A DNA stretch of 64,000 nt from Fibrobacter sp. UWT2 (GCF_900142545.1 NZ_FRBF01000012.1:43646-107645), one strand, 5' to 3'. Shown: positions 44,756 through 54,793, counted from the first letter of the stretch. Notes: a model not told the origin generated them from the letters alone. A program made the numbers and translations.

Positions 44756-46708
44756 ATGACAAATTTACCGCTTTGGATAATTCCTCTTTTCCCGCTTCTC
44801 GGAACGATTCTTCTGGGTGCGATTGCCGTGATTTCTTCGGGGAGCAAGAAAGGCCCCTCTGAAGGTTTTGTGGGCGCCCTCTCGGTGCTGTTCCCGGTGG
44901 TATCCTTTGTGTTCGTGGTGATTCTTGCTTTCGGTATGCCCGATGGCGGTATCCGCGAAACGCTTTGCAACTGGATTGACATCCCGATGCTCAAGGTCGA
45001 TATCGGATTCCTGTTCGACGGCCTTTCTCGCGTGATGCTCCTGTTCGTGACCGGTATCGGTTCGCTCATCGCTCTCTACTCGATTGGTTACATGCACGGT
45101 GACCGCGGCTTTACCCGCTTCTTCGCCTACATTAACCTCTTCCTGTTCAGCATGATCGTGCTCGTACTTTCCGACAGCTTGCTCCTCACCTTCCTCGGTT
45201 GGGAAGGCGTGGGCCTTTGCTCCTACTTGCTGATCGGTTTCTGGAACCACGACTTGAACAACTGCAAGGCCGCTAACAAGGCCTTCATCGTGAACCGCGT
45301 GGGTGATATCGGCTTCTTGCTCGGTATGCTTTGCCTTGCAACGCTGGGTGGCTCCGCCGTTTTGAATTACGATGCCTTGAACAAGTTCATTGAAATGCTT
45401 CTTGCTGGTGGCCATGTGGAACTTGCCGCTCCGATCCTTGCGATTGCGGGCCTTCTGTTCTTCGTGGGTTGCACGGGTAAGTCCGCTCAGATTCCGCTCC
45501 TCACCTGGCTCCCGGATGCCATGGCTGGTCCGACTCCTGTGTCTGCCCTCATCCATGCCGCTACTATGGTGACCTCTGGCGTGTACCTGCTGGCTCGTCT
45601 CAGCCGCATGTTCGTTCTTATTCCTGAAGTGCTCATCATCATCTTGATTGTGGGTATGCTTACCGCTTTCTGGGCTGCAGTTGCAGGTCTCTTCCAGAAC
45701 GACATCAAGAAGGTGCTGGCCTACTCGACCATTTCTCAGCTCGGTTACATGTTCATGGCTGCTGGCGCTTCTGCCTTCGACGCCTCGATCTTCCACGTGT
45801 TCACCCACGCCTTCTTCAAGGCTGCCCTCTTCTTGGGCGCCGGTGCCGTGATTCACTCCCTTGCGGGTGAACAGGATATGCGCCGCATGGGTGGCCTCAT
45901 CAAGAAGACTCCGGTGACCGCTTGCGTGATGATTTTCGCCTTCCTCGCGATTATCGGCTTCCCGGGCTTTGCTGGTTTCTGGTCCAAGGATCTTATCTTG
46001 GAACGTCTCTATACGAACGCTCCTTTCGGTGAAGTCTTCTACTTTGCGGGTCTCCTTACGGCTGTGATTACGGCGGTCTATATGGGTCGTCTCATCATCA
46101 TGACCTTCTTCGGTGAATACCGCGGTTCCAAGGAAAGCGAAGAACACATTCACGAAGCTCCGGCCAGCATGCTGATCCCGATGGTGATTCTCGCTTTCGG
46201 TGCCGTGTTTGCCGGTTACCTGTGGGCTGATTCCATGGGCATCAAGTTCTTTGCTAATACTCTTGCTCCGGTGGTGGGCGAGGCCCAGAACTACAGCTTG
46301 GGCTCTGCAACTCATCACGTGAATGCGTTGACCTTCGCCTGCTTCGGCACGGCTGCCGCTCTGCTCGGTATGATTATTGCCTACGCGCTTTACGGCCGTA
46401 CTCGCATCCCGCGCATTCCGGCTAAGTTGAGCAGCGCTCCTGTTGGCGCCAAGGCTGACTGGACGTTCTTCTTCGACTACATCCATGAAATTTTCATTGT
46501 CATGACCAAGGCTGCAGCCTTTATCGCTGACATGTTTGTCGATAAGGTCCTGCAGGGAATTCAGTGGACCGTGGGTTCCATTGTTGAAATCATTGGTGAT
46601 GGCGTGAGTTCTTTCCAGGTGCGCAAGGTGCGCGTGCAGCTTACGCTTAGCCTGGTGGGTGTCGCCGCCTTAGTTGCCGTTGTACTTTTGACCGGAGGAT
46701 TGTTCTAA
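44756..46708 (+). CDS. nuoL: NADH-quinone oxidoreductase subunit L (NuoL), antiporter-like
   Basis: The 650-residue protein is the distal proton-pumping subunit. It has GWEGVGLCSYLLIGFW, TGKSAQIPLLTWLPDAMAGP and STISQLGYMFMA, all typical of the antiporter-like family, and a C-terminal part long enough for the lateral helix HL. The 1-base overlap with nuoM couples the two. Confidence 0.96.
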   Translation: MTNLPLWIIPLFPLLGTILLGAIAVISSGSKKGPSEGFVGALSVLFPVVSFVFVVILAFGMPDGGIRETLCNWIDIPMLKVDIGFLFDGLSRVMLLFVTGIGSLIALYSIGYMHGDRGFTRFFAYINLFLFSMIVLVLSDSLLLTFLGWEGVGLCSYLLIGFWNHDLNNCKAANKAFIVNRVGDIGFLLGMLCLATLGGSAVLNYDALNKFIEMLLAGGHVELAAPILAIAGLLFFVGCTGKSAQIPLLTWLPDAMAGPTPVSALIHAATMVTSGVYLLARLSRMFVLIPEVLIIILIVGMLTAFWAAVAGLFQNDIKKVLAYSTISQLGYMFMAAGASAFDASIFHVFTHAFFKAALFLGAGAVIHSLAGEQDMRRMGGLIKKTPVTACVMIFAFLAIIGFPGFAGFWSKDLILERLYTNAPFGEVFYFAGLLTAVITAVYMGRLIIMTFFGEYRGSKESEEHIHEAPASMLIPMVILAFGAVFAGYLWADSMGIKFFANTLAPVVGEAQNYSLGSATHHVNALTFACFGTAAALLGMIIAYALYGRTRIPRIPAKLSSAPVGAKADWTFFFDYIHEIFIVMTKAAAFIADMFVDKVLQGIQWTVGSIVEIIGDGVSSFQVRKVRVQLTLSLVGVAALVAVVLLTGGLF

Positions 46709-48435
46709 TGCTTTTACATCTTCTTGTCCTCGCTCCTTTTGCCGCAGCCATTTTGATGATGGCTACTTCCAAGGAAGATCCGAAGTCTTCTTCTAGACTG
46801 GCCTTCCTGTTCGGCTTTGCTTTCGTTGCTCTGTCCATTGCTCTGATCGCCAGCGGCAACCAGGCTACCGAAGCTGTTGAATGGTTCCACATTCCGGGTG
46901 CCAAGGGTGCTGTTTACTACTACTTGTACAGCCATGGTCTGGGTGCCTGGATGGTGTTCCTTTCTTGCGCCCTTTCTCTTGTGGCCTTGATGACGGCTCG
47001 TAATACGGTCGACAAGAACTACCGCAACTTCGCCATCGGCATTTTTGCCTTGATGGGCGCTATGAACGGTACGTTCCTCGCCGCAGACGCAGTGCTGTTC
47101 TTCTTCTTCTTCGAAGCCATGGTGTTTCCTGCCGCAGTGCTCATTGCAGGCTTCGGTGGCAAGGAACGTCGCAAGGCCGCTATGACCTTCGCAATTTACA
47201 CCCTGGTCGGTTCTGCCCCGATGATGGTTGCCCTCTGGTACCTGATTACGCTGGCAGACAACTCCCTGGTGCTTTCCTTGGCGGTGGCTCTCCAGAATCT
47301 TGATTCGGCAACGCAGATGACGCTTCTGCTTTGCTTCTTGCTCGCCTTCTTGGTGAAGACTCCGATTTTCCCGTTCCATGGCTGGCAGGCAATCACTTAT
47401 GCAGAAGCTCCGGCTCCGCTTTCGGCAATCCTTACGGGTGCCATGAGTAAGGCTGGCGTGTTCGGCTTCATCGCCTGGATTCTTCCGATTTTCCCGCTTT
47501 CGATGGAAGTGGTGGATTCCATGATGTGGCTTGGCTTGGCTACGGCCATTTACGGAGCCCTGATGGCCCTCCGTGCTACTGACGGCAAGAAACTCCTCGC
47601 TTTCAGCTCCATGAGCCATTTGGGCTTGGCTGTGGCAGGCGTGTTCAGCCTCTCTGAATCCATGCTGCCGGCTGTCTTGGTGCTTTTGGTTGCTCACGGT
47701 CTTTCTGCTGGCGCCCAGTTCTACCTGATGGGTATTGCCGAACGCTTTGCCGGTACTCGCGATATCGAACAGCTCGGTGGTCTTGCTTCTCGCAACCCCG
47801 TGTTCGGTTCCCTCTTCGGATTCCTGGCGGTGCTTTCTCTCGCTGTTCCGGGAACGGCCGGATTCGTTGGCGAATTTACGGTGCTGATGTCCTTGTGGGA
47901 TATGGGCCCGCTTCCGGCACTTGCCGCAGGTCTTTGCCTGATTCTTTCGGCAACCTACATGCTTCGCTTTGTGCAGAAGGTCATCTTTGGCAAGCCTGCC
48001 CGCGAATATGAAGACGGCAAGCGCATGACCGCTCTCGAAGGATCTTCGATCGGCGTGATGGGTGTCCTTCTTCTGGTGTTCGGTATGCATCCGGCCTTCA
48101 TTACCAATGCGCTCCAGCTCTTTGACGAAACCGCTGTTCAGGAAATGAATAAGTTGACTCATCCTGCTGACGACGCCCAGACGGTTGAAGCTTCTGCCGA
48201 TACCACTGGCGAATCCATTGTGGACGAAAACATTGCTGCCGTGGCTCAGCCCATGACCGAAGATGATTTGCGTCAGCTGGATTCCAACCTGAAGGCAAAC
48301 GGCTTTACCGACGAAGAACGCGCTTCGCTGATTGCCCAGCTTAAGGCCATGAGCGAAACCGACGTCGCCGATGCGAACGAAAACGCAGAATCTAACGAGG
48401 CCAAAACAAACGAGGAGGCTTCTACCAATGAGTAA
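46708..48435 (+). CDS. nuoM: NADH-quinone oxidoreductase subunit M (NuoM) with acidic tail
   Basis: The 575-residue antiporter-like subunit has FFFFEAMVFPAAVLI, the helix KTPIFPFHGWQAITYAEAP and FSSMSHLGLAVAGVF. NuoM is normally about 500 residues; the last 90 here are a soluble, Glu/Asp/Asn-rich tail (EDDLRQLDSNLKANGFTDEE, then ENAESNEAKTNEEASTNE). The tail has a short helical segment and would face the cytoplasm or periplasm depending on topology. The end overlaps nuoN by 8 bases. Confidence 0.95.
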   Translation: MLLHLLVLAPFAAAILMMATSKEDPKSSSRLAFLFGFAFVALSIALIASGNQATEAVEWFHIPGAKGAVYYYLYSHGLGAWMVFLSCALSLVALMTARNTVDKNYRNFAIGIFALMGAMNGTFLAADAVLFFFFFEAMVFPAAVLIAGFGGKERRKAAMTFAIYTLVGSAPMMVALWYLITLADNSLVLSLAVALQNLDSATQMTLLLCFLLAFLVKTPIFPFHGWQAITYAEAPAPLSAILTGAMSKAGVFGFIAWILPIFPLSMEVVDSMMWLGLATAIYGALMALRATDGKKLLAFSSMSHLGLAVAGVFSLSESMLPAVLVLLVAHGLSAGAQFYLMGIAERFAGTRDIEQLGGLASRNPVFGSLFGFLAVLSLAVPGTAGFVGEFTVLMSLWDMGPLPALAAGLCLILSATYMLRFVQKVIFGKPAREYEDGKRMTALEGSSIGVMGVLLLVFGMHPAFITNALQLFDETAVQEMNKLTHPADDAQTVEASADTTGESIVDENIAAVAQPMTEDDLRQLDSNLKANGFTDEERASLIAQLKAMSETDVADANENAESNEAKTNEEASTNE

Positions 48436-49900
48436 TTACGTGAATCTCTTGCCGGTGATTCTTGTGGCTTTGGGCGCCCTCACGACGCTTGCTGCAGAAC
48501 CCTTTATCAAGGACGAAAACAAGCACAAGATTTTGCCCTGGGTGGCAACCTTGTTCATTGCCCTTGGTGCTGGTGCCTACTACCTGACCACTAACGATAC
48601 CTTCATGGACCTGTATGCCATGGATCCGATTCGTCGAGTTCTTGGTCTTTCTGTCGTGCTCTGCGCATTCCTCGGAATTGCGGGCCTCCAGTGGACACTC
48701 GGCCACGAAAAGTTCAAGGGTGGCGAAGCTTACGCCCTGTTGATGCTTGCAACCTGCGGTGCATTGCTCATGACCCAGGCTATCGACTTCCTTGCTCTCT
48801 TCTTGGGCATGGAACTGGCCAGCTTCCCGATTTACGCCTTGGTGGGTCTTCGCCGCAAAGACGTGAATGCTAACGAAGGTGCTTTCAAGTACTTCGTTTC
48901 GGGCTCGGTCTTCAGCGCAATCTTCCTGTACGGCGTGGCCCTCATTTACGGTGCCACCGGTTCGACCCACATTTTCTCTTCTGTAATCGCTGGCCGCGGC
49001 CTGCTTTATGGCATGGGCGTTCTCTTGGCCATGTTTGCACTCCTCTTTAAGGCCGGTGCGGCTCCGCTCCATTTCTGGGTGGCAGACGTCTATACGGGTG
49101 CCTCTGTGGCTGTGACTGGCTTTATGGCCGCTGTCGTCAAGGTGGGTGCTCTCGCTGCCTTGGGTACGCTCTGGCTTGGCTCGCTGGTGACCCGCATCGG
49201 TTCTGCTCCGGCATGGAACTTGGCTGAACAGGTGACCATTCACGGTGAAAACAAGAGCCTTTTCTACGTGATTGTGGTGGTGTCGCTGCTTTCTATGGCA
49301 ATCGGCGCTTTCGGCGGTCTCGCTCAAAAGTCTATCCGCCGCATTATGGCATACTCTGCCGTGATGAACGCAGGCTTTATCGTGATTGGCCTCTTGCTGC
49401 CGGACTATGCAACCGAAGGTACGGTGCAGATGGGCGCCATGTACTACTTCCTCCTTACCTACGCTGTCGGTAGCGCTGGCGCTTTGGCCGGTATCGCTTA
49501 CCTTGCCGGTAAGGATGACAAGAACGAATCTCTGGAAGATATCCAGGGCCGTGGTCGCAAGCGTCCCTATGTGGCTGTCGCTACGACGGTCTGCTTGGCA
49601 AGCCTTGCTGGTATGCCGCCTGTAGCAGGGTTCCTCGCCAAGTTCACGCTCTTTACCGATGCCCTTTCGGGTGGACTCGGCGTAATCGCCGCGATTGCCT
49701 TTGGCCTTTCGCTGGTGGCCGCAGTGTTCTACCTGCGCATCGCCTTCGTGCTCTTCATGCCCCTCAAGGCTGAATGCGAATGCAAGTGCTGCTGCGGCAA
49801 GAATACCGTGTATGCTTACTTGCTGCGCTTTGCCGTGACCCTTGCCGCTATCGCCTTGATTGTGGTCGGCATCTTCCCGAAGGTCGCCCTCATCGTTTAA
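48428..49900 (+). CDS. nuoN: NADH-quinone oxidoreductase subunit N (NuoN)
   Basis: The 490-residue third antiporter-like subunit has FLGMELASFPIYALVG, KAGAAPLHFWVADVYTGA and AYSAVMNAGFIVIGLL. GAGGAGG lies 9 nt before the ATG at 48428, within the nuoM tail, and fixes this start. A short Cys-rich loop (CECKCCCGK) near residue 452 is unusual for NuoN and suggests metal binding or disulfides. It is the last gene of the operon. Confidence 0.95.
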   Translation: MSNYVNLLPVILVALGALTTLAAEPFIKDENKHKILPWVATLFIALGAGAYYLTTNDTFMDLYAMDPIRRVLGLSVVLCAFLGIAGLQWTLGHEKFKGGEAYALLMLATCGALLMTQAIDFLALFLGMELASFPIYALVGLRRKDVNANEGAFKYFVSGSVFSAIFLYGVALIYGATGSTHIFSSVIAGRGLLYGMGVLLAMFALLFKAGAAPLHFWVADVYTGASVAVTGFMAAVVKVGALAALGTLWLGSLVTRIGSAPAWNLAEQVTIHGENKSLFYVIVVVSLLSMAIGAFGGLAQKSIRRIMAYSAVMNAGFIVIGLLLPDYATEGTVQMGAMYYFLLTYAVGSAGALAGIAYLAGKDDKNESLEDIQGRGRKRPYVAVATTVCLASLAGMPPVAGFLAKFTLFTDALSGGLGVIAAIAFGLSLVAAVFYLRIAFVLFMPLKAECECKCCCGKNTVYAYLLRFAVTLAAIALIVVGIFPKVALIV

Positions 49901-49943
49901 TGAAAGCGACATTCTGGAGGCTTTGCGTCTGGAATTCAAATGA

Positions 49944-49970
49944 AAAACCGCCTTTCGGGGCGGTTTTTTG
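49944..49970 (+). terminator. Intrinsic terminator of the nuo operon
   Basis: An AAAACCGCC/GGCGGTTTT stem with TTTCGG loop is followed by T's, 43 bases after the nuoN stop. Confidence 0.9.
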
Positions 49971-50022
49971 TCGTTTTATCGGACTTCTGCAAACAAATTG
50001 TCCTGTTTGTATACAGAGGATT

Positions 50023-50030
50023 TATATTTA
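50023..50030 (+). promoter_or_regulatory. TATATTTA motif just before the lipoprotein gene
   Basis: TATATTTA lies 5 nt before the ATG at 50036. A TTGTCC (49998-50003) lies 19 nt upstream of it. If this is the promoter, the message has almost no leader. Confidence 0.3.
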
Positions 50031-50035
50031 AGAGT

Positions 50036-50554
50036 ATGAAATTGAAAGGGTGGGTTGTATTTTTTTTCTTTTCGACATTCCTCGTTTTAGAGGGATGTTC
50101 GATGTATGATTATCACGAACGGACTATGGATCTCGATCAAGCGAGAATCTATTCCATCTATTGGCAAGCCAACGATACAACGGAGTATACAAGCGCTAGC
50201 TCTAGTCGTATCGGGTCTGAATTGGATGTGTTTTCGATAAAGCTTGATTTGAATGACGATTCCTTATTTGTGGATGTTTACGGGTGCACGGATTACGGCT
50301 GCACAAAGGCTGAAAAGATTGTCGTTCATAACGAGGATTTCAGCTATTCGAAGTTGCTCAAGAAAGACGACTTTAAAATATCGACACCCGATGCAAAATA
50401 TACCACGAACGAATTCGGATACGATTGTGATGTGGTCAAGGATTATTATTTCCGCTTGAAAATTGATTTGGACGATTTCAAGATAGATTTGGACGCGCAG
50501 AAAGGCACTGAATCCTGCTATACAAGGAGTAACCCATGGTGTATTTACTGCTAG
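50036..50554 (+). CDS. Putative small lipoprotein
   Basis: The 172-residue product has a hydrophobic signal (WVVFFFFSTFLVLEGC) with lipobox-like LEGC and Cys21; Glu at -2 is atypical. The rest is Asp-rich with beta-strand periodicity and several cysteines (DVYGCTDYGC), ending NPWCIYC. It overlaps the next gene by 19 bases, so the two lipoproteins are co-expressed. No family recognised. Confidence 0.75.
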   Translation: MKLKGWVVFFFFSTFLVLEGCSMYDYHERTMDLDQARIYSIYWQANDTTEYTSASSSRIGSELDVFSIKLDLNDDSLFVDVYGCTDYGCTKAEKIVVHNEDFSYSKLLKKDDFKISTPDAKYTTNEFGYDCDVVKDYYFRLKIDLDDFKIDLDAQKGTESCYTRSNPWCIYC

Positions 50555-53451
50555 CGTTTGCACTGGCTCTTGTGGGGTGCTCGGATTGGTATTACGAAGC
50601 TGCCGATACGGATTACCACAAAAATAAGACCCATGAACTGCGAGGCCAATATCCTATTGATGGTCGTACGATTGAAGGCGATATTATTTTCCCGGCATTC
50701 AGTAAGGCGAAATTTACTCCTGAAAAGGTCTTGCTGATTCAACTGGACAGCTCCCTTGCAGAACTGGATACCTTGAAAGGTGAAATCCTTAAAAAGGATT
50801 CCGTGGACTATAGGATTCCTTACCATGCTTATAAGTACCCTTATGTGAAAATTCAAGTCAAGGGAAATTGGAAATTCTTGAGTTCGAAAGGGGTGCCGCT
50901 GACGCTAGAAACGATCTGCGATATTTCGAACGTGTGGAAGCCCAACGTTAATTTGCTGACCCACTTGGAAGTGCCGTTGGTCGAATCCCTTGTGGCCGAC
51001 GAATATCCCTTCAATGCGGCAAAGGGATTGGCTTCGCAGGTGTTTACGGAAAATTTTGGTTTTGAATACAGAAAGGATCCTGTAGAAACTTATAAGCAAG
51101 AAAGCAGTGAACTGTATCCGTTGTACCGGATGTTCCTGCTGGGCAGTTCAGACAGTGCCATTGTCGAAAACATCGAAGATTTCCGCTTGGATTTGGCGGA
51201 CGGCATTTATGACGGCTCCGATAACCTGGTTCAATTTGCAGACTACATTGTTGAAGACTGGCTCCGTAAGGATTCTCTGGTAACGAGCTTGAATATGAGC
51301 AAAGTCCAATGGGGCATTTCCAAAGCCCTTGTGGAACGTGCTTACGGATTGACGGCTTGTACTGATTCAAGTGTGGGATATTTCTATGTCAAATCGTCGA
51401 ATTCCAAATTCAAGGGAGATTCCCTGGTTTGTGACAAGGGTCAATTTGACTACTACGTTTACCGCGTCCTTGATTCCCTGGAACGCAAATATGGAGCATG
51501 TACTTTCATAGACACTTCTATGAACGCAATCGTTTCTCAAGAAGATAATTCTTTCCTCTATTGCATTCATAGTACCATGGAATATACGAGGTGGTCTGAA
51601 CCTTCGATGAATTATGTACTTAATAGCTATTTAGGAAAGTGTGATAATAAGGATTCTGAAGGCGTAAGAAAGAGGTTCAGGGACACCATTTATGTTTGTG
51701 AATCCAATAGCAACTATTGGCGAAAGGATGGCACGGATACACTCAGTTTTTATTTGGGTAAATGCGATACGGCTTCTCTTTGGAAATTGAACAAACTGCA
51801 GGATTCATCCGAGTTCGTCTGCACCTTTGAATCCTGGGTGCCTGCAAATGATTCTCTCCGCTTCCTCTCGAAACAACGTCCCTGTGAAAGGAATAAAGAT
51901 TCCTTGCGCGTTCTTACCTATGATTCTCTTTATTATGTCTGCGCCGAAGTGAAGTGGAAAGAGAGCAAAGTCTACACCTTCAAGGATACTACTCAAACGG
52001 ATGCGGAATCCATAGCCCGTCGGTATTACCTAAAGAGTGAATGTGCGACTGTCGCCGATACGGTGAAGTACATTATAGATTCCCTTGAGAACAAGTATTA
52101 CCATTGCGAAAAGAGGGAGAATGTTCTTGCTTTCTATGAATCGGATTTTGACCATGCGCAGAAGTATCTGAATGAACAGTATCTTAAAACGTTGCCGGCT
52201 TGTACTGCAGAATCCGATACTCTTGAACTGTTCTTCCATCCGTATCTTGCGAAAATTCGAGGTGCAAATTGGACGACGAACTATCATTGCGAAAATGTAG
52301 GCGGAAAGTATCAGTACAAAGCGGTAGATGAAGTGCGAAGAGTGATACTGATGGGCCTTGCGGATGTGAACGAAAGGTTTACTTGCGACTTGAGTAAGGA
52401 TTCCCTATATGTGGTGCAAGATACAGTTTATGGAAATTATTTCCATTGCGAAGAAAGGAATGGCCGCTATGAGTTCGTGTCGATTACTCGTGAACAGGCG
52501 ATTTCTTATGCAAGTTATGCGGCGATGGGAAAGTTGGATGCTTGCGAACCTTCGGATACCATTCAGTATCAAATGGATGATTACAATTATTATTACTACT
52601 GTACTGAAAAGAATGGAAAATGGGAACATAAAAGAATTGAAAGAGATTCCCTGGCCCTGTTGCTTGTTGATCAGTTGAACAGGAAGGATCCTTGTGATGC
52701 CACTGTGCAGAGGTGGCGTGCGACGACATTCTCGCTGAAAACTTCAAAATATTTCTACGAGGTGTATTATATGATTTGTGACTATGATGGCCAGAATAAT
52801 TTTGTGTGGAATCAGGTTTCCGAAAGCCATTATGATTTAGTAAATAAGATGTCTAGAGCTGCGGCTCTTGATCTTCCCGCTTGTTCGGCAGAAGAAATCG
52901 CCGCTCGTGGCCCTGCTGTCGAAGTTCAGAATGGCTTTATCACGGACCCGCGCGATGGTCACAAGTATTCCGTAAAAACCATGGGTAAACAGGTTTGGAT
53001 GACAGAAAACCTAGATTACTATGATACGCTTTTCATGCCCAATTTAATTGGGAAAACGGGTTGTGCCGATTCCAGCGATTGTACGGAAAGTTCTCGCAGT
53101 TATACCTGGTATGGTGCCGTTAACTCGAAAGTCACCTCGAATTTCGATGAATTGAGATCGCAACTCTGTACACCGATTCAGGGCGTGTGCCCGGTGGGGT
53201 GGCATATCCCGTCGATGTTGGAATGGCAGGAACTCTTTGATTACGCAGAAAAGAACAAGAGCGGCAGGGATTACGGTATCGGAGTGAGGAACAAGTGGAA
53301 TAGCCCCTATGCGGTTTCAGAGGCAAGCACTAACGGTGAAAAGTTGAATATGGCCTTAGGAGTGGAAATTCCCTATGACGGAAATTTCTACGGATATAAG
53401 AACTACTTCTTCTATTCGGCTTACTTCGCCGTCCGTTGCGTAAAGGACTAG
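50536..53451 (+). CDS. Large lipoprotein with Cys-pair repeats and Fibrobacter major paralogous domain
   Basis: The 971-residue protein begins with a lipoprotein signal (LALVGC, Cys15). About residues 370-790 hold roughly eight diverged units of 50-70 residues. Each opens with an ACxxxD or CDxxxD-type segment, has a long Asp/Ser-rich middle and closes with a Y-x-C-E-like strand ([36 protein letters not shown]). The two cysteines per unit may form a disulfide. The last 175 residues are the F. succinogenes major paralogous domain: [27 protein letters not shown], then YTWYGAV and [17 protein letters not shown]. Its role is unknown; surface display or adhesion is often guessed. AAGGAG lies 6 nt before the ATG, within the upstream gene. 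Confidence 0.88.
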   Translation: MVYLLLAFALALVGCSDWYYEAADTDYHKNKTHELRGQYPIDGRTIEGDIIFPAFSKAKFTPEKVLLIQLDSSLAELDTLKGEILKKDSVDYRIPYHAYKYPYVKIQVKGNWKFLSSKGVPLTLETICDISNVWKPNVNLLTHLEVPLVESLVADEYPFNAAKGLASQVFTENFGFEYRKDPVETYKQESSELYPLYRMFLLGSSDSAIVENIEDFRLDLADGIYDGSDNLVQFADYIVEDWLRKDSLVTSLNMSKVQWGISKALVERAYGLTACTDSSVGYFYVKSSNSKFKGDSLVCDKGQFDYYVYRVLDSLERKYGACTFIDTSMNAIVSQEDNSFLYCIHSTMEYTRWSEPSMNYVLNSYLGKCDNKDSEGVRKRFRDTIYVCESNSNYWRKDGTDTLSFYLGKCDTASLWKLNKLQDSSEFVCTFESWVPANDSLRFLSKQRPCERNKDSLRVLTYDSLYYVCAEVKWKESKVYTFKDTTQTDAESIARRYYLKSECATVADTVKYIIDSLENKYYHCEKRENVLAFYESDFDHAQKYLNEQYLKTLPACTAESDTLELFFHPYLAKIRGANWTTNYHCENVGGKYQYKAVDEVRRVILMGLADVNERFTCDLSKDSLYVVQDTVYGNYFHCEERNGRYEFVSITREQAISYASYAAMGKLDACEPSDTIQYQMDDYNYYYYCTEKNGKWEHKRIERDSLALLLVDQLNRKDPCDATVQRWRATTFSLKTSKYFYEVYYMICDYDGQNNFVWNQVSESHYDLVNKMSRAAALDLPACSAEEIAARGPAVEVQNGFITDPRDGHKYSVKTMGKQVWMTENLDYYDTLFMPNLIGKTGCADSSDCTESSRSYTWYGAVNSKVTSNFDELRSQLCTPIQGVCPVGWHIPSMLEWQELFDYAEKNKSGRDYGIGVRNKWNSPYAVSEASTNGEKLNMALGVEIPYDGNFYGYKNYFFYSAYFAVRCVKD

Positions 53452-53454
53452 CGA

Positions 53455-53487
53455 AAAATCCCGGCCTGAAGTGCCGGGAATTTTTTT
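53455..53487 (+). terminator. Intrinsic terminator after the large lipoprotein gene
   Basis: A TCCCGGC/GCCGGGA stem with a 7-nt loop is followed by seven T. Confidence 0.9.
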
Positions 53488-53494
53488 ATCTTTC
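53487..53494 (+). promoter_or_regulatory. Candidate -7 element of ispF
   Basis: TATCTTTC begins at the end of the preceding T tract, 27 nt before the ispF ATG. Confidence 0.3.
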
Positions 53495-53521
53495 CTGTTG
53501 AAAAGAAAAAAGGAACAAATT

Positions 53522-54007
53522 ATGGATAAGATTTATCGTTCGGGCATCGGTTTTGATGTCCATAAGTTGGTGGAAGGTCGCAAGTGCATTATTGGCGGCG
53601 TAGATATTCCATACGAAAAGGGACTCCTCGGTCACAGCGATGCCGATGTCTTGTTGCATGCGATTAGCGATGCTTTGCTGGGTGCCGCGGGCCTCGGCGA
53701 TATCGGCACGTACTTCCCGGATACGGACCCCGCCTTCAAGGGAGCCGACAGTCTGGAACTTCTGCGCAAGGTGGGCGAAGAGGTGCGTAAGGCCGGTTAC
53801 GAAATTATCAACATCGACAGCATCGTGATGTGCGAACGCCCGAAGGTGAATCCGCACAAGGATGCCATGAAGGCAAACATCGCTCGCGTGCTGGGCCTCG
53901 ACATTAAGCAGATCGGCATCAAAGGAACCACGACTGAAAAACTCGGCTTTACCGGTCGCGGCGAAGGCATTGCCAGCCAGGCTGTTGCCATGGTGCGCAG
54001 TCTGTAA
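53522..54007 (+). CDS. ispF: 2-C-methyl-D-erythritol 2,4-cyclodiphosphate synthase
   Basis: The 161-residue enzyme of the MEP isoprenoid pathway forms the cyclodiphosphate from the CDP intermediate. Zn ligands Asp12 and His14 lie in GFDVHKL and His46 in [29 protein letters not shown] and the C-terminal [15 protein letters not shown] are diagnostic. AAAGGA precedes the ATG at 53522; the longer frame to 53471 crosses a terminator and is rejected. Isoprenoid precursors would feed menaquinone side-chain synthesis. Confidence 0.97.
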   Translation: MDKIYRSGIGFDVHKLVEGRKCIIGGVDIPYEKGLLGHSDADVLLHAISDALLGAAGLGDIGTYFPDTDPAFKGADSLELLRKVGEEVRKAGYEIINIDSIVMCERPKVNPHKDAMKANIARVLGLDIKQIGIKGTTTEKLGFTGRGEGIASQAVAMVRSL

Positions 54008-54039
54008 TTAGTCATTCTGAGATTAATACGGAATCTTTC

Positions 54040-54047
54040 TATCTTTG
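54040..54047 (+). promoter_or_regulatory. Candidate -7 element of hisH
   Basis: TATCTTTG, 21 nt before the ATG, is a direct match to TAnnTTTG. No TTG is seen at the right distance upstream. Confidence 0.35.
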
Positions 54048-54068
54048 GCTGCGTAAAGAGAGGTTTTT

Positions 54069-54692
54069 ATGTCCGCAAATCCAATTATCGTGGTTGATTA
54101 CAATGCCGGTAACCTGACATCGGTGATGAATGCTCTTGCACATATTGGTGCAGAGGCCAAGTCTAGCCGCGATGCGGATGAAATCTCTAAGGCCACTCGC
54201 TTGATTTTCCCGGGTGTGGGGGCTGCCGCCTCCGCGATGGAGACTCTTACCCGTACGGGAATCGGCGATGCCATCAAGGCCGTAGTGAAGTCGGGCAATC
54301 CTGTGTTGGGTATTTGCATTGGCTGCCAGATTATTCTTGAAGAAAGCGAAGAAGACGGTGGCGTCAAGACGCTCGGTCTTATTCCCGGCAAAGCGGTGCG
54401 CTTTAAGGATGAACCGGGACTCAAGATTCCTCACATGGGTTGGAACCAGGTGAACTTTACCCGCGAACACCCGATTATGAAGGGTATTCGCAGCGGTAGC
54501 GACTTTTACTACGTGCATTCCTACCACCCGGTAGTGCCCGCAGAATATTCTTTTGCTGAAACGACGTACGGCACGCAGACCTTCCAGGGGCTGATCGGCA
54601 AGGACAACCTGATTGCCTCCCAGTTCCACCAGGAAAAGAGTGGCGATGTAGGCCTTGCCATGCTTAAGAATTTCTGCGACTGGAAAGTTTAG
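54069..54692 (+). CDS. hisH: Imidazole glycerol phosphate synthase glutaminase subunit HisH
   Basis: The 207-residue class I glutamine amidotransferase provides ammonia to HisF in histidine synthesis. The triad is Cys83 (GICIGCQ), His187 and Glu189 (SQFHQEKSG). The opening IIVVDYNAGNL and FPGVGAA are typical. Most HisH have GICLGMQ; here the loop reads GICIGCQ with an extra Cys86. It stands alone; no other his gene is adjacent. Confidence 0.96.
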   Translation: MSANPIIVVDYNAGNLTSVMNALAHIGAEAKSSRDADEISKATRLIFPGVGAAASAMETLTRTGIGDAIKAVVKSGNPVLGICIGCQIILEESEEDGGVKTLGLIPGKAVRFKDEPGLKIPHMGWNQVNFTREHPIMKGIRSGSDFYYVHSYHPVVPAEYSFAETTYGTQTFQGLIGKDNLIASQFHQEKSGDVGLAMLKNFCDWKV

Positions 54693-54735
54693 ACAACATC
54701 TTTTTTGAGCTGAGATATTTAGTCTTTGATGGAAT

Positions 54736-54758
54736 GCCGGGCCGAGCCCGGCTTTTCC
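54736..54758 (+). terminator. Intrinsic terminator after hisH
   Basis: A 7-bp GC-rich stem, GCCGGGC/GCCCGGC with CGA loop, is followed by TTTT. Confidence 0.8.
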
Positions 54759-54764
54759 TTTAAT

Positions 54765-54773
54765 TATATTTAC
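54765..54773 (+). promoter_or_regulatory. Candidate -7 element of the GLUG gene pair
   Basis: TATATTTAC lies 20 nt before the ATG; TTAGGAGGAC supplies a strong ribosome site. Confidence 0.4.
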
Positions 54774-54793
54774 AGAAAAGTTAGGAGGACTTT

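Noticed and set aside
6396..54020. GTCATTCTGA shared at 6396-6405 and 54011-54020, both soon after stop codons
   Set aside because: Only ten bases are shared and the flanks differ; too little to call a repeat from two copies.
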